Below, piece by piece: positions 5,996 through 11,747 of a stretch of 11,747 bases of DNA. The position numbers were made by a program, and so were the translations under genes. The notes below the pieces were generated by a model. It did no database searches. It saw only the letters and a list, made by a program, of their open reading frames with translations, and had not been told where the DNA came from. Numbering within the stretch: position 1 is the stretch's first letter; each line of letters starts with the position of its first letter. This DNA comes from a bacterium (lineage in GTDB: Bacteria > Patescibacteriota > Patescibacteriia > JAACEG01): NCBI GenBank assembly GCA_027040785.1, contig JALULG010000068.1:1-11747 (forward strand). Reading direction: 5' to 3'.

Positions 5996-6373
5996 ATGGC
6001 AGAATTGAATGAAAATTTTGATAAAAAAGAATTGGCAAAAAAATATATTTTAGAAATACGAAACATTATGGATGAATGGCAGAAAAATAAAAATTCTCGT
6101 ATAAATCAAGGTGATTATATTGCTGAAAACGAAATTTTGAATCAAAAAAGAAAAAATAAATTCAGAACAAATTATTTTCAAAGTTTAATCGGGAGAATTT
6201 CTTTTTTAATGGAATTTCTTCCCGATAATGAAGAATATTTGCAAGAATTGGAGGGGATAAAAAAAGAAGTTAAGCGCCAAAATGATGAATTTAGAAAAAT
6301 CAGTGAAGATTTGGTTGATAAAATTGATTTTTTTACAATTCATTTTTTGAACAAGGTGGAAAAATATGTTTAA
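5996..6373 (+). CDS. Unknown 125-residue helical protein in the glycosyltransferase operon
   Basis: I do not recognise this protein. It is highly charged and almost all helical, with no signal peptide or membrane segment. Heptad-like stretches EYLQELEGIKKEVKRQNDEF (about residues 79-98) and the helix following it suggest a coiled coil or helical bundle. The central part FRTNYFQSLIGRISFLMEFLPD (about 56-77) is the most hydrophobic and may form the core. It begins two bases after the aminopeptidase stop and its end overlaps the glycosyltransferase start by eight bases, so it is translationally coupled to both. The ribosome binding site of the next gene lies in its last codons. It could be an accessory or regulatory partner of the membrane glycosyltransferase; that is inference from position only. 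Confidence 0.75.
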   Translation: MAELNENFDKKELAKKYILEIRNIMDEWQKNKNSRINQGDYIAENEILNQKRKNKFRTNYFQSLIGRISFLMEFLPDNEEYLQELEGIKKEVKRQNDEFRKISEDLVDKIDFFTIHFLNKVEKYV

Positions 6374-7871
6374 AATTTCAGATAGAGTAAAATATAGAAT
6401 TTTGGAAATTATTCCCGGATTTTTAGTTTGGACCACTTTGATCGGTTTGGTTATTTTGTCTTTTGTGAACACTATTTGGGCGATTTATTTTATCATCGTT
6501 TTTGATGTTTATTGGTTGGTGCGAATAGTCTATATGATAATTTATATGGTCTATTCCTGGCGAAAATACGCCAAAAGCATTAAAATTGATTGGCAAAAAA
6601 AATTGGAAAAAGAGAAAAAAGACGAATGGAAAAAAATTTATCATTTACTTGTTTTACCGACTTATTTGGAACCTTATGAAGTTTTGGAAGAAACTTTTAA
6701 TCATTTGATTAAAGTAAAATACCCTTTAAATAAATTTATTGTTGTTTTAACCGGAGAAGAGAGAGATAAAGATAATTTTGAGAAATACGCTCAAAAAATT
6801 AAGAAAAAATTTGGTGATAAATTTTATAAATTAATCATACATATTCATAAAAAAGATATTCCCGGAGATTTGCCAGGTAAAGGGTCAAACTCTCATTGGG
6901 CCGGAAAAAAAGCCAAAGAATTTATTGATAAAGAAGGAATTCCCTACGAAAACATCATTGTTTCCAACTTTGATGTTGATACTTGGACCCACCCTCAATA
7001 TTTTTCTTATTTGACTTATACTTTTTTAAATAACCCGAACAGATTAAGAGCCAGTTATCAACCGGTGGCGATTTACAATAATAATATTTGGGACTCTCCG
7101 GCTTTAATTAGGATTGTTCATAACAGTACCACTTTTTGGCTTTTTACGGACTTGGCTCGGCCGGAAAGATTATTTACTTTTTCTTCTCACAGTATGAGTT
7201 TTAAAGCTTTGGTTGACGTTGGTTTTTGGCAAAGAGATATAGTTACGGAAGATTCTCGAATTTGTCTGCAAGGAATGGTGCATTATAACGGGGATTATGA
7301 AGTTGTTCCAATGTATATTCCCGTTTCAATGGATACCGCTTATGAGGGAACTTTTTGGGGAAGTTTGGTTAATCAGTATAAGCAAATCAGGCGTTGGGCT
7401 TATGGAGTGGAGAATTTTCCTTATATGGTTTGGAATATGTGGGGAAATAAGAAAATTTCTTTGTTTAAAAAATCAAGGTATATTTGGAATCAATTGGAAG
7501 GAACTTATTCTTGGGCAACCGCTCCTTTGATAATTTTGATAATGGGGTGGTTGCCTTTGCATATTGCCGGCGAAGATGTTCAGGGAACCGTTTTGGCGCA
7601 AAATGCGCCGATAATTTTAAAATATTTAATGAATTTGGCAATGATCGGTTTACTTTTTTCCGCTTTTTTGGGACTGGTGATTTTACCGCCCAAACCGAAA
7701 AATCATAAAGCTTATGAATATTTGATAATGATTGCGCAATGGATATTGTTTCCTTACAGTATGATTATTTTTGGTTCAATTCCGGCGGTTGATGCTCAAA
7801 CCAGATTAATGATCGGTCATTATATGGGCTTTAATGTGACCAAAAAAAGCGGGGCGGGGAAGAAAAATTAA
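6366..7871 (+). CDS. GT2 processive-type membrane glycosyltransferase
   Basis: Membrane glycosyltransferase with the hallmarks of processive family 2 enzymes (cellulose/hyaluronan synthase type), which polymerise and often export a polysaccharide. About 501 residues: two or three N-terminal membrane helices (about 16-64), a cytoplasmic GT-A domain beginning near LLVLPTYLEP (94-103), donor-binding DVD in SNFDVDTW (203-205), the acceptor-site TED in IVTEDSRI (294-296) and QIRRW (340-344), then three further helices (about 384-401, 417-440, 451-472). The ATG at 6366 overlaps the preceding gene by eight bases and has AGGTGG at 6354-6359 as ribosome binding site. No signal peptide. Sugar specificity cannot be told. 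No terminator is seen directly after the stop; a DnaA box and promoter follow at once. Confidence 0.92.
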   Translation: MFKISDRVKYRILEIIPGFLVWTTLIGLVILSFVNTIWAIYFIIVFDVYWLVRIVYMIIYMVYSWRKYAKSIKIDWQKKLEKEKKDEWKKIYHLLVLPTYLEPYEVLEETFNHLIKVKYPLNKFIVVLTGEERDKDNFEKYAQKIKKKFGDKFYKLIIHIHKKDIPGDLPGKGSNSHWAGKKAKEFIDKEGIPYENIIVSNFDVDTWTHPQYFSYLTYTFLNNPNRLRASYQPVAIYNNNIWDSPALIRIVHNSTTFWLFTDLARPERLFTFSSHSMSFKALVDVGFWQRDIVTEDSRICLQGMVHYNGDYEVVPMYIPVSMDTAYEGTFWGSLVNQYKQIRRWAYGVENFPYMVWNMWGNKKISLFKKSRYIWNQLEGTYSWATAPLIILIMGWLPLHIAGEDVQGTVLAQNAPIILKYLMNLAMIGLLFSAFLGLVILPPKPKNHKAYEYLIMIAQWILFPYSMIIFGSIPAVDAQTRLMIGHYMGFNVTKKSGAGKKN

Positions 7872-7873
7872 GC

Positions 7874-7882
7874 TGTGGATAA
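7874..7882 (-). promoter_or_regulatory. Perfect DnaA box (reverse orientation)
   Basis: TGTGGATAA is the exact complement of the consensus DnaA box TTATCCACA. It starts three bases after the glycosyltransferase stop and is seven bases before the -35 at 7889. The shared 10-mer CTGTGGATAA occurs in inverted form at 9503-9512. Two isolated boxes do not make an origin; control of the adjacent promoter by DnaA is possible. Confidence 0.55.
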
Positions 7883-7888
7883 CTTTAC

Positions 7889-7916
7889 TTGACATTGTTT
7901 TTTAATGTGATATTAT
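7889..7916 (+). promoter_or_regulatory. Strong promoter of the candidate small RNA
   Basis: Consensus TTGACA at 7889-7894 and TATTAT at 7911-7916 are 16 bp apart; an overlapping TATAAT occurs at 7914-7919. Start expected near 7923. The promoter is over 200 bp before murD, with a terminator in between, so it appears to serve a short transcript of its own. Confidence 0.7.
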
Positions 7917-7922
7917 AATTAC

Positions 7923-8080
7923 AACAATCAATTAAGTTCCACCTCATCCCAACACCAAAAAAAACACCCCCACAAAACCAACAAACCAATCCATTAAACA
8001 TCTACTTTTCTTTTTGTTTAAAAAATAAATATTGCCTTGTCCAAATAAAACGGAAATTTTTTCCGTTATTTTTATTTTTT
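7923..8080 (+). ncRNA. Candidate small RNA with a G-free C-rich core
   Basis: About 155 nt between a strong promoter (7889-7916) and a terminator (8049-8080). It contains no convincing reading frame. From 7937 to 8015 there is not one G in 79 bases while C is frequent (29 of 79), including CCACCTCATCCC (7939-7950) and CACCCCCAC (7975-7983). Without G the RNA core cannot fold on itself and stays open for pairing with G-rich targets such as Shine-Dalgarno sequences. TTCCACCT at 7937-7944 is the perfect complement of AGGTGGAA at 6354-6361, the ribosome binding site of the glycosyltransferase. That this is a base-pairing regulatory RNA is inference; I cannot name a family. It could instead be a decayed gene, but promoter and terminator are intact. 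Confidence 0.55.
8049..8080 (+). terminator. Terminator of the candidate small RNA
   Basis: AACGGAAA at 8049-8056 pairs perfectly with TTTCCGTT at 8060-8067 around a TTT loop, followed by ATTTTTATTTTTT (8068-8080). It lies between the 7889 promoter and murD, insulating murD. Confidence 0.75.
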
Positions 8081-8092
8081 AAATAAATAAGA

Positions 8093-8098
8093 TATAAT
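8093..8098 (+). promoter_or_regulatory. -10 element of murD
   Basis: A perfect TATAAT lies at 8093-8098, 27 bases before the murD ATG. The -35 region (TTTTAT around 8070-8075) is poor. The short AT-rich leader has no Shine-Dalgarno sequence. Confidence 0.45.
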
Positions 8099-8124
8099 TA
8101 AATTATCATTTTTATTTTGAAAAT

Positions 8125-9492
8125 ATGTTAAATTTTAAGAATAAAAAAGTTTTAGTTATGGGGCTTGGCTTGCATGGTGGCGGAGTCTCATTAAGTCGCT
8201 GGTTGGTGAAAAAAGGCGCCAAAGTAATGATTACGGATTTAAAAACAAAAAAAGAGTTGAAAAAATCTTTGGATAAATTAAAGAATTTGCCGATAAAATT
8301 TATCTTAGGAGAACATCGGAAACAAGATTTTCAAGATCAAGATTTGATTATTCAAAATCCGGGTGTCCCTCGTGAATCTGAATTTTTAAAAATCGCTCAA
8401 AAAAACAATATTCCCATTTTCAATGAAGCGAGTGTTTTTTTTGATTTGGTGAAAAGTGATAAAATTATCGCCATTACCGGCACAAGAGGAAAATCAACCA
8501 CCACAATGTTGATATATCGGATCTTAAAAGAAAAAGATAAAGATATTGTTTTTGGTGGCAATATTAGAATTAAAACAATGTTTGATATTATTGATAAAGT
8601 AAAAAGCAAAGTTGTTCTGGAATTATCATCTTGGCATTTGGAGGGTTTGGAGAAAATTAGGAAAAGTCCTCATATTGCCATAGTAACAAATATTATGCCC
8701 GATCATTTAAATCGCTATAAAGATTTGAATGATTATATCTCAGCCAAAAAAAATATTTATCTTTTTCAAAAGAAAAATGATTTCAGTATATTTAACAAAG
8801 ATAACGAACATACTCGTCAGATGGGAAAAGAAACACCGTCAAAAAGATTTTGGGTTTCTTTAAAATATTTTCCCGATGAAAACGGTTCTTATCTGAAAAA
8901 CAATAAAATATTTTTTCGTTTTAACGGAAAAGAACAAAAAGTTTTGGACTTAAAAGATATCAAAATTCCGGGAGAACATAATATTTACAATGTTTTAAAC
9001 GCGATTACCGTTGCCATGATTTTAAAAACAGGGGTTTTGAAAATCAGAAAAGCTGTGAAAAATTTTAAAGGATTGCCGGACAGAATTGAATTTGTTAAAG
9101 AAAAAAAAGGGGTTAAATATTATAACGATACAACCGCTACAACTCCGGATGCGACAATTGTTGCCTTGAAAACATTGGGAAAAGATAGAAACATTGTTTT
9201 GATTGCCGGAGGCAGTGATAAAAATTTGAATTTTGGCGATTTAAGCGAAGAAATAAAGAAATATGTTAAATTTGTTTTTTTATTTCCCGGTAAGGCCTCG
9301 GATAAACTTAAAAAAGAATTGCTTAAAAAAGAGATTTCTTTTCAAACAGTTAAGAATATGCAAGAATCTCTTAAAAAAGTTCAAAAAAAAGTTCAGCGAG
9401 GAGACATTGTTTTGCTTTCTCCCGCTTCCGCCAGTTTTGGTCTTTTTGAGAATGAATTTGCCAGAGGAGAAGAATTTAAGAAAAATATTTAG
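8125..9492 (+). CDS. murD: UDP-N-acetylmuramoyl-L-alanine--D-glutamate ligase MurD
   Basis: Cytoplasmic Mur ligase that adds D-glutamate to UDP-MurNAc-L-Ala in peptidoglycan synthesis. The 455-residue protein has the three Mur domains: an N-terminal UDP-binding fold VLVMGLGLHGGG (9-20); the central ATPase domain with P-loop AITGTRGKSTTT (116-127), ELSSWHLEGL (166-175), NIMPDHLNRY (189-198) and the lysine of SAKKNIY (206-212); and the C-terminal domain with GLPDRIEFV (316-324), YYNDTTATTPDATI (332-345) and LLSPASASFGLFENEFARG (430-448). The last three motifs separate MurD from MurC, E and F. The P-loop reads GTRGKST instead of the common GTNGKTT. It stands alone, outside a division/cell-wall cluster, with its own -10 and no Shine-Dalgarno sequence. 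It is flanked by two inverted DnaA boxes. Its presence implies a peptidoglycan wall. Confidence 0.95.
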   Translation: MLNFKNKKVLVMGLGLHGGGVSLSRWLVKKGAKVMITDLKTKKELKKSLDKLKNLPIKFILGEHRKQDFQDQDLIIQNPGVPRESEFLKIAQKNNIPIFNEASVFFDLVKSDKIIAITGTRGKSTTTMLIYRILKEKDKDIVFGGNIRIKTMFDIIDKVKSKVVLELSSWHLEGLEKIRKSPHIAIVTNIMPDHLNRYKDLNDYISAKKNIYLFQKKNDFSIFNKDNEHTRQMGKETPSKRFWVSLKYFPDENGSYLKNNKIFFRFNGKEQKVLDLKDIKIPGEHNIYNVLNAITVAMILKTGVLKIRKAVKNFKGLPDRIEFVKEKKGVKYYNDTTATTPDATIVALKTLGKDRNIVLIAGGSDKNLNFGDLSEEIKKYVKFVFLFPGKASDKLKKELLKKEISFQTVKNMQESLKKVQKKVQRGDIVLLSPASASFGLFENEFARGEEFKKNI

Positions 9493-9502
9493 CTTTTAAA
9501 AC

Positions 9503-9511
9503 TTATCCACA
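9503..9511 (+). promoter_or_regulatory. Perfect DnaA box (forward orientation)
   Basis: TTATCCACA, the consensus DnaA box, begins 11 bases after the murD stop and 22 bases before the TTGACA at 9533. It mirrors the box at 7874-7882. Confidence 0.55.
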
Positions 9512-9532
9512 GATTTTAAGAAAAAAAATGTA

Positions 9533-9561
9533 TTGACACATTTTTCTTTTATTTTTATGAA
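9533..9561 (+). promoter_or_regulatory. Promoter of the short unit after murD
   Basis: Consensus TTGACA at 9533-9538 with TATGAA at 9556-9561 (17-bp spacer). Start expected near 9568. The -35 is perfect, the -10 moderate. Confidence 0.5.
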
Positions 9562-9589
9562 AATATAAACACTAAAAATTTTTAAAATA

Positions 9590-9706
9590 ATGAATAAAAT
9601 TAGGAGGAAAATTCAAAAAGTGATTTATTCAAAAAAAAATTTTGGAATTTTTGATACAAAAAAATTCTGGAAATTAAAAATTTATTATATTTTTCAAAAT
9701 CTCTAA
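9590..9706 (+). CDS. Possible 38-residue basic peptide (or small RNA)
   Basis: An open frame from ATG 9590 to TAA 9704-9706 would encode a 38-residue Lys/Arg-rich peptide, MNKIRRKIQKVIYSKK at its start, with nine Lys, two Arg and one Asp. It lies between a promoter (9533-9561) and a terminator whose left arm overlaps its last codons, so the unit is sized to this frame. Against coding: no Shine-Dalgarno sequence stands before the ATG (AGGAGG at 9602-9607 is inside the frame), and AT-rich sequence gives Lys/Asn/Ile/Phe frames by chance. TGAATAAA at 9591-9598 can pair with TTTATTCA at 9623-9630, which also fits a structured RNA. I do not recognise the peptide. Confidence 0.35.
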   Translation: MNKIRRKIQKVIYSKKNFGIFDTKKFWKLKIYYIFQNL

Positions 9707-9729
9707 GCATATTTGTTTGGAGATTTTTT
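9697..9729 (+). terminator. Terminator of the short unit after murD
   Basis: AAATCTC at 9697-9703 pairs with GAGATTT at 9720-9726, followed by T to 9729. The 16-nt loop is long, so it is weaker than the terminator at 4488. Confidence 0.55.
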
Positions 9730-9740
9730 CTTTGGCAAAA

Positions 9741-9803
9741 AGACAGAGAACAGGAGGGATAAAGGTCGAGCCCGAAAAGGGATTAAAATCTGTCAGTTAT
9801 AAT
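9741..9803 (+). promoter_or_regulatory. Structured upstream segment and -10 of the secreted-protein gene
   Basis: In an AT-rich gap, 9741-9794 is a more GC-rich island: GACAGA at 9742-9747 pairs with TCTGTC at 9789-9794, enclosing CAGGAGGG and a small hairpin CCCGAAAAGGG at 9771-9781. A perfect TATAAT follows at 9798-9803, with no good -35 at the expected place (AAAAGG at 9775-9780). This could be an activator site compensating for the poor -35, or a separate structured RNA. No known riboswitch consensus was recognised. Confidence 0.35.
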
Positions 9804-9812
9804 TTGTGAATT

Positions 9813-9841
9813 TTTTAAGATTAAATTTATTGATCTTAAAA
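9813..9841 (+). promoter_or_regulatory. 5' leader hairpin of the secreted-protein mRNA
   Basis: TTTTAAGAT at 9813-9821 pairs perfectly with ATCTTAAAA at 9833-9841 (11-nt loop). With the -10 at 9798-9803, transcription would start near 9810, so the hairpin would be at the very 5' end of the mRNA, ending 19 bases before the ATG. 5'-terminal stems are known to protect abundant mRNAs from decay (as in ompA); that role here is inferred. Confidence 0.4.
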
Positions 9842-9860
9842 GATTCCAGTCAATAATTTT

Positions 9861-11018
9861 ATGAAAAAATTTATTTATACCATAATGGCATTTTCAATGC
9901 TTATGTGGACAATCAGTCCGGCTTTGGCAGCGGGCGATGGTTTGGTTGATACCGAATTAACTCGCGGTCAAGGAGGAGGAACTCCTCCAATTATTAAGGC
10001 AAAATGGGAAATGAATGGTCCTTATTCAGAACTCAAAGGGACAGATGATGATCCGGCAGACGGGGCTCAATTTGATGCTCCCGGAGTATGGAACGGGACA
10101 CGAAATTATTCTATTTGTGTCGTTGTTACCGATCCGGATGGCGTTGACCAAGTTAATGGTGTTTATGCCGATGTTTATTATCCGGAAGAAATCGCTTTTC
10201 ATCCGGAAGATCCTAATTACCCGGATCAAGATAATGGTGGAACAGATTCAACCCCTGATTACGGTTTAAGCGGTTGTGGCGCTCAATTGGGAGATGAAAT
10301 TCAATTAAGCAAACTTGATAAAGATGACGGTTATGAACTTTTCTGTGATACAATCAGAAATAATAATAACAATCTTCCTACTTTTTATGAAAATCCGCTT
10401 GGAACAGGATTATATGATTACAATGAAATTTGTGATCCTGATGGAGAATTAATGAAAGAAACCGCTTATGTTTATTGTGCTGATGCCAGTTTAAGATGGG
10501 AGGATCCGGCCGGAGATTACAGAATTGATATTTTTGCTGATGACAGTTTTGGAAGTATGAGTGATGTTGCTTCAAATTATTTCACTTATCTTCCTTTAAC
10601 CGCTTATGAAGTTGACTTTTCAAATGTTAATTATGGAGAAGTTCAACTTAATACTCATAAAAGAATTCCGGGTGATTTAGATTTTGGTACTACTGATCGT
10701 CCAACTGTTAGAAATATCGGAAATACCCGTCTTTATATGAAGGTAAAACAAGACGATATGGGACTTGGAACCACAGACGGTGTTTATAATGTAAAATACG
10801 ATGCTCGTGTGGGAAACAATGAAGCTGATTGGAAAGATTATTATCCGGAAGAATGGACGGTTTTAGAGGATATTTTAGATTTGTCTCAAACAGAAGAAAT
10901 GGATTTTTCAATTTTGGTAACTAAATTCCCTAGCACTCAAAGCACTTGGACGGGAACAATGACATTGGGAGCTGATGAAGCTAACTTTAGAGAATGTTCT
11001 TGTCCCAATTGCCCTTAA
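9861..11018 (+). CDS. Secreted acidic protein with Ig-like C-terminal region, unknown function
   Basis: Exported 385-residue protein. A Sec signal peptide covers residues 1 to about 24 (KK, hydrophobic stretch, ALAA cleavage region). The mature protein is rich in Asp, Gly, Asn and Tyr and strongly acidic. It has eight Cys (86, 139, 162, 191, 206, 379, 381, 384), all after the signal peptide, fitting disulfides outside the membrane; three form a terminal cluster CSCPNCP. A Gly-rich linker RGQGGGTPP follows the signal peptide. The second half (about 248-372) looks like a beta-sandwich: VNYGEVQL, PTVRNIGNTRLYMKV and STWTGTMTLGA resemble strands of Ig-like surface domains. There is no membrane anchor or LPxTG motif. 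It has its own -10 and a terminator. I do not know the family; a surface or envelope component is likely. Confidence 0.85.
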   Translation: MKKFIYTIMAFSMLMWTISPALAAGDGLVDTELTRGQGGGTPPIIKAKWEMNGPYSELKGTDDDPADGAQFDAPGVWNGTRNYSICVVVTDPDGVDQVNGVYADVYYPEEIAFHPEDPNYPDQDNGGTDSTPDYGLSGCGAQLGDEIQLSKLDKDDGYELFCDTIRNNNNNLPTFYENPLGTGLYDYNEICDPDGELMKETAYVYCADASLRWEDPAGDYRIDIFADDSFGSMSDVASNYFTYLPLTAYEVDFSNVNYGEVQLNTHKRIPGDLDFGTTDRPTVRNIGNTRLYMKVKQDDMGLGTTDGVYNVKYDARVGNNEADWKDYYPEEWTVLEDILDLSQTEEMDFSILVTKFPSTQSTWTGTMTLGADEANFRECSCPNCP

Positions 11019-11039
11019 GATAGATTAAAACGGGAAAAT

Positions 11040-11067
11040 GAAAACGGCCTCTTATGAGGTCGTTTTC
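11040..11067 (+). terminator. Terminator after the secreted-protein gene
   Basis: GAAAACGGCCTC at 11040-11051 pairs with GAGGTCGTTTTC at 11056-11067 (one G-T wobble) around TTAT. The T run is part of the right arm and is followed by TATTGAC. The next promoter starts three bases later. Confidence 0.8.
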
Positions 11068-11069
11068 TA

Positions 11070-11101
11070 TTGACTTTTTTTTACTCTCGTGATGTTATAA
11101 T
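11070..11101 (+). promoter_or_regulatory. Extended -10 promoter of the last gene
   Basis: TGTTATAAT at 11093-11101 is a perfect extended -10 (TGnTATAAT). A TTGACT is present at 11070-11075 but its 20-bp spacing is too long to be a standard -35; the extended -10 can work without one. Start near 11108, leader about 20 nt without a Shine-Dalgarno sequence. Confidence 0.6.
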
Positions 11102-11127
11102 AAAATATAAATAATTTTAGTAAATTT

Positions 11128-11747
11128 ATGAAAGCAAAATCTTTTTTTAATTTTTTATTTATTTTTGGAGGAATGTTTTTCTTTTTATTTTCAACCATTC
11201 CCGTTTCAGCTATCGGCTTAATGTCCAGTCCGATTAAAAAAGAGAATGTATTAAGGGGCCAACAAATAAACGAAAATTTAAAGATATTGAACACGGAAAA
11301 TAAAGAAGCCGTTTTTTCTTTAAAATCTTTCGGTGAAGTTGCCGAATGGGTCAATTTTTTTGATGAAAAAACAAACAATGAAATAACGGAAATTAAAATT
11401 CCGGCAAAATCTCGAGAAAAAGTTAAACTTGTAATTAAAGTTCCTTCAAATATTCCAAATGGTGTTTATAAAGGTGGAGTAAAAGTAATTTTTGATCCCC
11501 GTCAATTTACCGCTCATAAAGAAATTGGAGCCACTGTTTTACAGGAGGCGTCCAGACCAATTATTATTTCGGTAACTGATCAAGAAATTATTAATTTCAG
11601 TTCTTCAATTACTCCTAAAAAATATTCCATTAAGAAAAATGAAGCATTGGAAATTAATAGTATTTATTACAATAAAGGGAATATAATAATTAAACCGGAT
11701 TTGGAAATAAAAATATTAAAAAATAATAAAATTATTTACAATGTTGT
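11128..11747 (+). CDS. Secreted or anchored Ig-like domain protein, 3' end cut by window
   Basis: The frame opens at ATG 11128 and stays open to the window end (206 complete codons), so the gene is partial at its 3' end. It starts with a signal peptide (residues 1 to about 28, hydrophobic FFNFLFIFGGMFFFLF, cleavage near VSA). The next part has the pattern of a NEW3/COG1470-type beta-sandwich: VLRGQQINENLKILNTENKEAVFSL in shortened form, IPAKSREKVKLVIKVP, then IPNGVYKGGVKVIF. A second similar domain starts near ITPKKYSIKKNEALEI, with YYNKGN in the place of the usual N-x-G-N turn. Such proteins are common in Patescibacteria genomes next to other exported proteins. It follows the secreted gene at 9861 in the same direction but has its own promoter. 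A C-terminal membrane anchor may lie outside the window. Function unknown. Confidence 0.85.
   Translation, partial: MKAKSFFNFLFIFGGMFFFLFSTIPVSAIGLMSSPIKKENVLRGQQINENLKILNTENKEAVFSLKSFGEVAEWVNFFDEKTNNEITEIKIPAKSREKVKLVIKVPSNIPNGVYKGGVKVIFDPRQFTAHKEIGATVLQEASRPIIISVTDQEIINFSSSITPKKYSIKKNEALEINSIYYNKGNIIIKPDLEIKILKNNKIIYNV

Noticed and set aside
7484..7708. 74-codon frame within the glycosyltransferase
   Set aside because: Overlaps the membrane-helix part of a clearly real gene in another frame; Arg/Cys/Phe-rich composition is typical of a shadow.
7874..9511. Replication origin between two DnaA boxes
   Set aside because: Only two perfect boxes 1.6 kb apart with an intact murD between them; no box cluster, no unwinding region in context and no dnaA or dnaN gene.
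10918..11018. WxL surface-binding domain in the secreted protein
   Set aside because: The W-T-V-L near residue 332 is not the W-x-L motif and the second motif is absent; only the general arrangement recalls WxL systems.

Overview
This window is a strongly AT-rich bacterial chromosome segment. It looks like Candidatus Patescibacteria (CPR, Parcubacteria-like). The reasons are AT-rich codon use, short secreted Ig-like proteins of a CPR style, short intergenic repeats of the type (GAGATnCTGAA...TTCAGnATGACA), many starts without a Shine-Dalgarno sequence, and a MurD with the P-loop form GTRGKST. TAA, TAG and TGA all end genes here; TGA ends the YbaB gene at exactly the expected family length. 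This argues for the standard bacterial code and against the code-25 lineages Gracilibacteria and Absconditabacteria. The lineage is an inference from style, not from a marker-gene tree.

Left part (1-3174): an orphan 122-residue gene on the plus strand (146-514) has a recognisable promoter and a hairpin over its ribosome binding site. It converges on a minus-strand group, dnaB - ybaB/ebfC - recR (replicative helicase, nucleoid-associated protein, recombination mediator). A bidirectional terminator separates the two, and about 390 bp of degenerate intergenic repeats lie between ybaB and recR.

Middle part (3175-4750): a divergent promoter region leads into a small MazG-like protein (3259-3540). 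Its last twelve codons lie inside the left arm of a long palindromic element (about 3501-3659). Next come a strong promoter and a YfiH/PgeF laccase-domain protein (3783-4481), a textbook terminator and an intact copy of the intergenic repeat.

4755-7871 is a tight three-gene operon: an M18 aminopeptidase with a short N-terminus, an unknown 125-residue helical protein and a processive-type GT2 membrane glycosyltransferase. The spacings are +2 and -8 nt.

7872-9860 holds murD and two promoter-driven short transcription units. Just after the glycosyltransferase is a perfect DnaA box, a TTGACA/TATTAT promoter, about 155 bp containing a 79-nt G-free C-rich stretch, and a terminator: a good small-RNA candidate. 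Downstream of murD are a second perfect DnaA box in the opposite orientation, another TTGACA promoter, a possible 38-residue basic peptide and a terminator.

9861-11747 contains two consecutive secreted proteins with signal peptides, each with its own promoter; the second is cut by the window edge. They look like surface or envelope proteins with beta-sandwich domains. Housekeeping genes dominate the window. The novelty is mainly in the intergenic RNAs and repeats, the palindromic element and the unknown envelope genes. No CRISPR array, tRNA, rRNA, transposase or prophage gene was seen.
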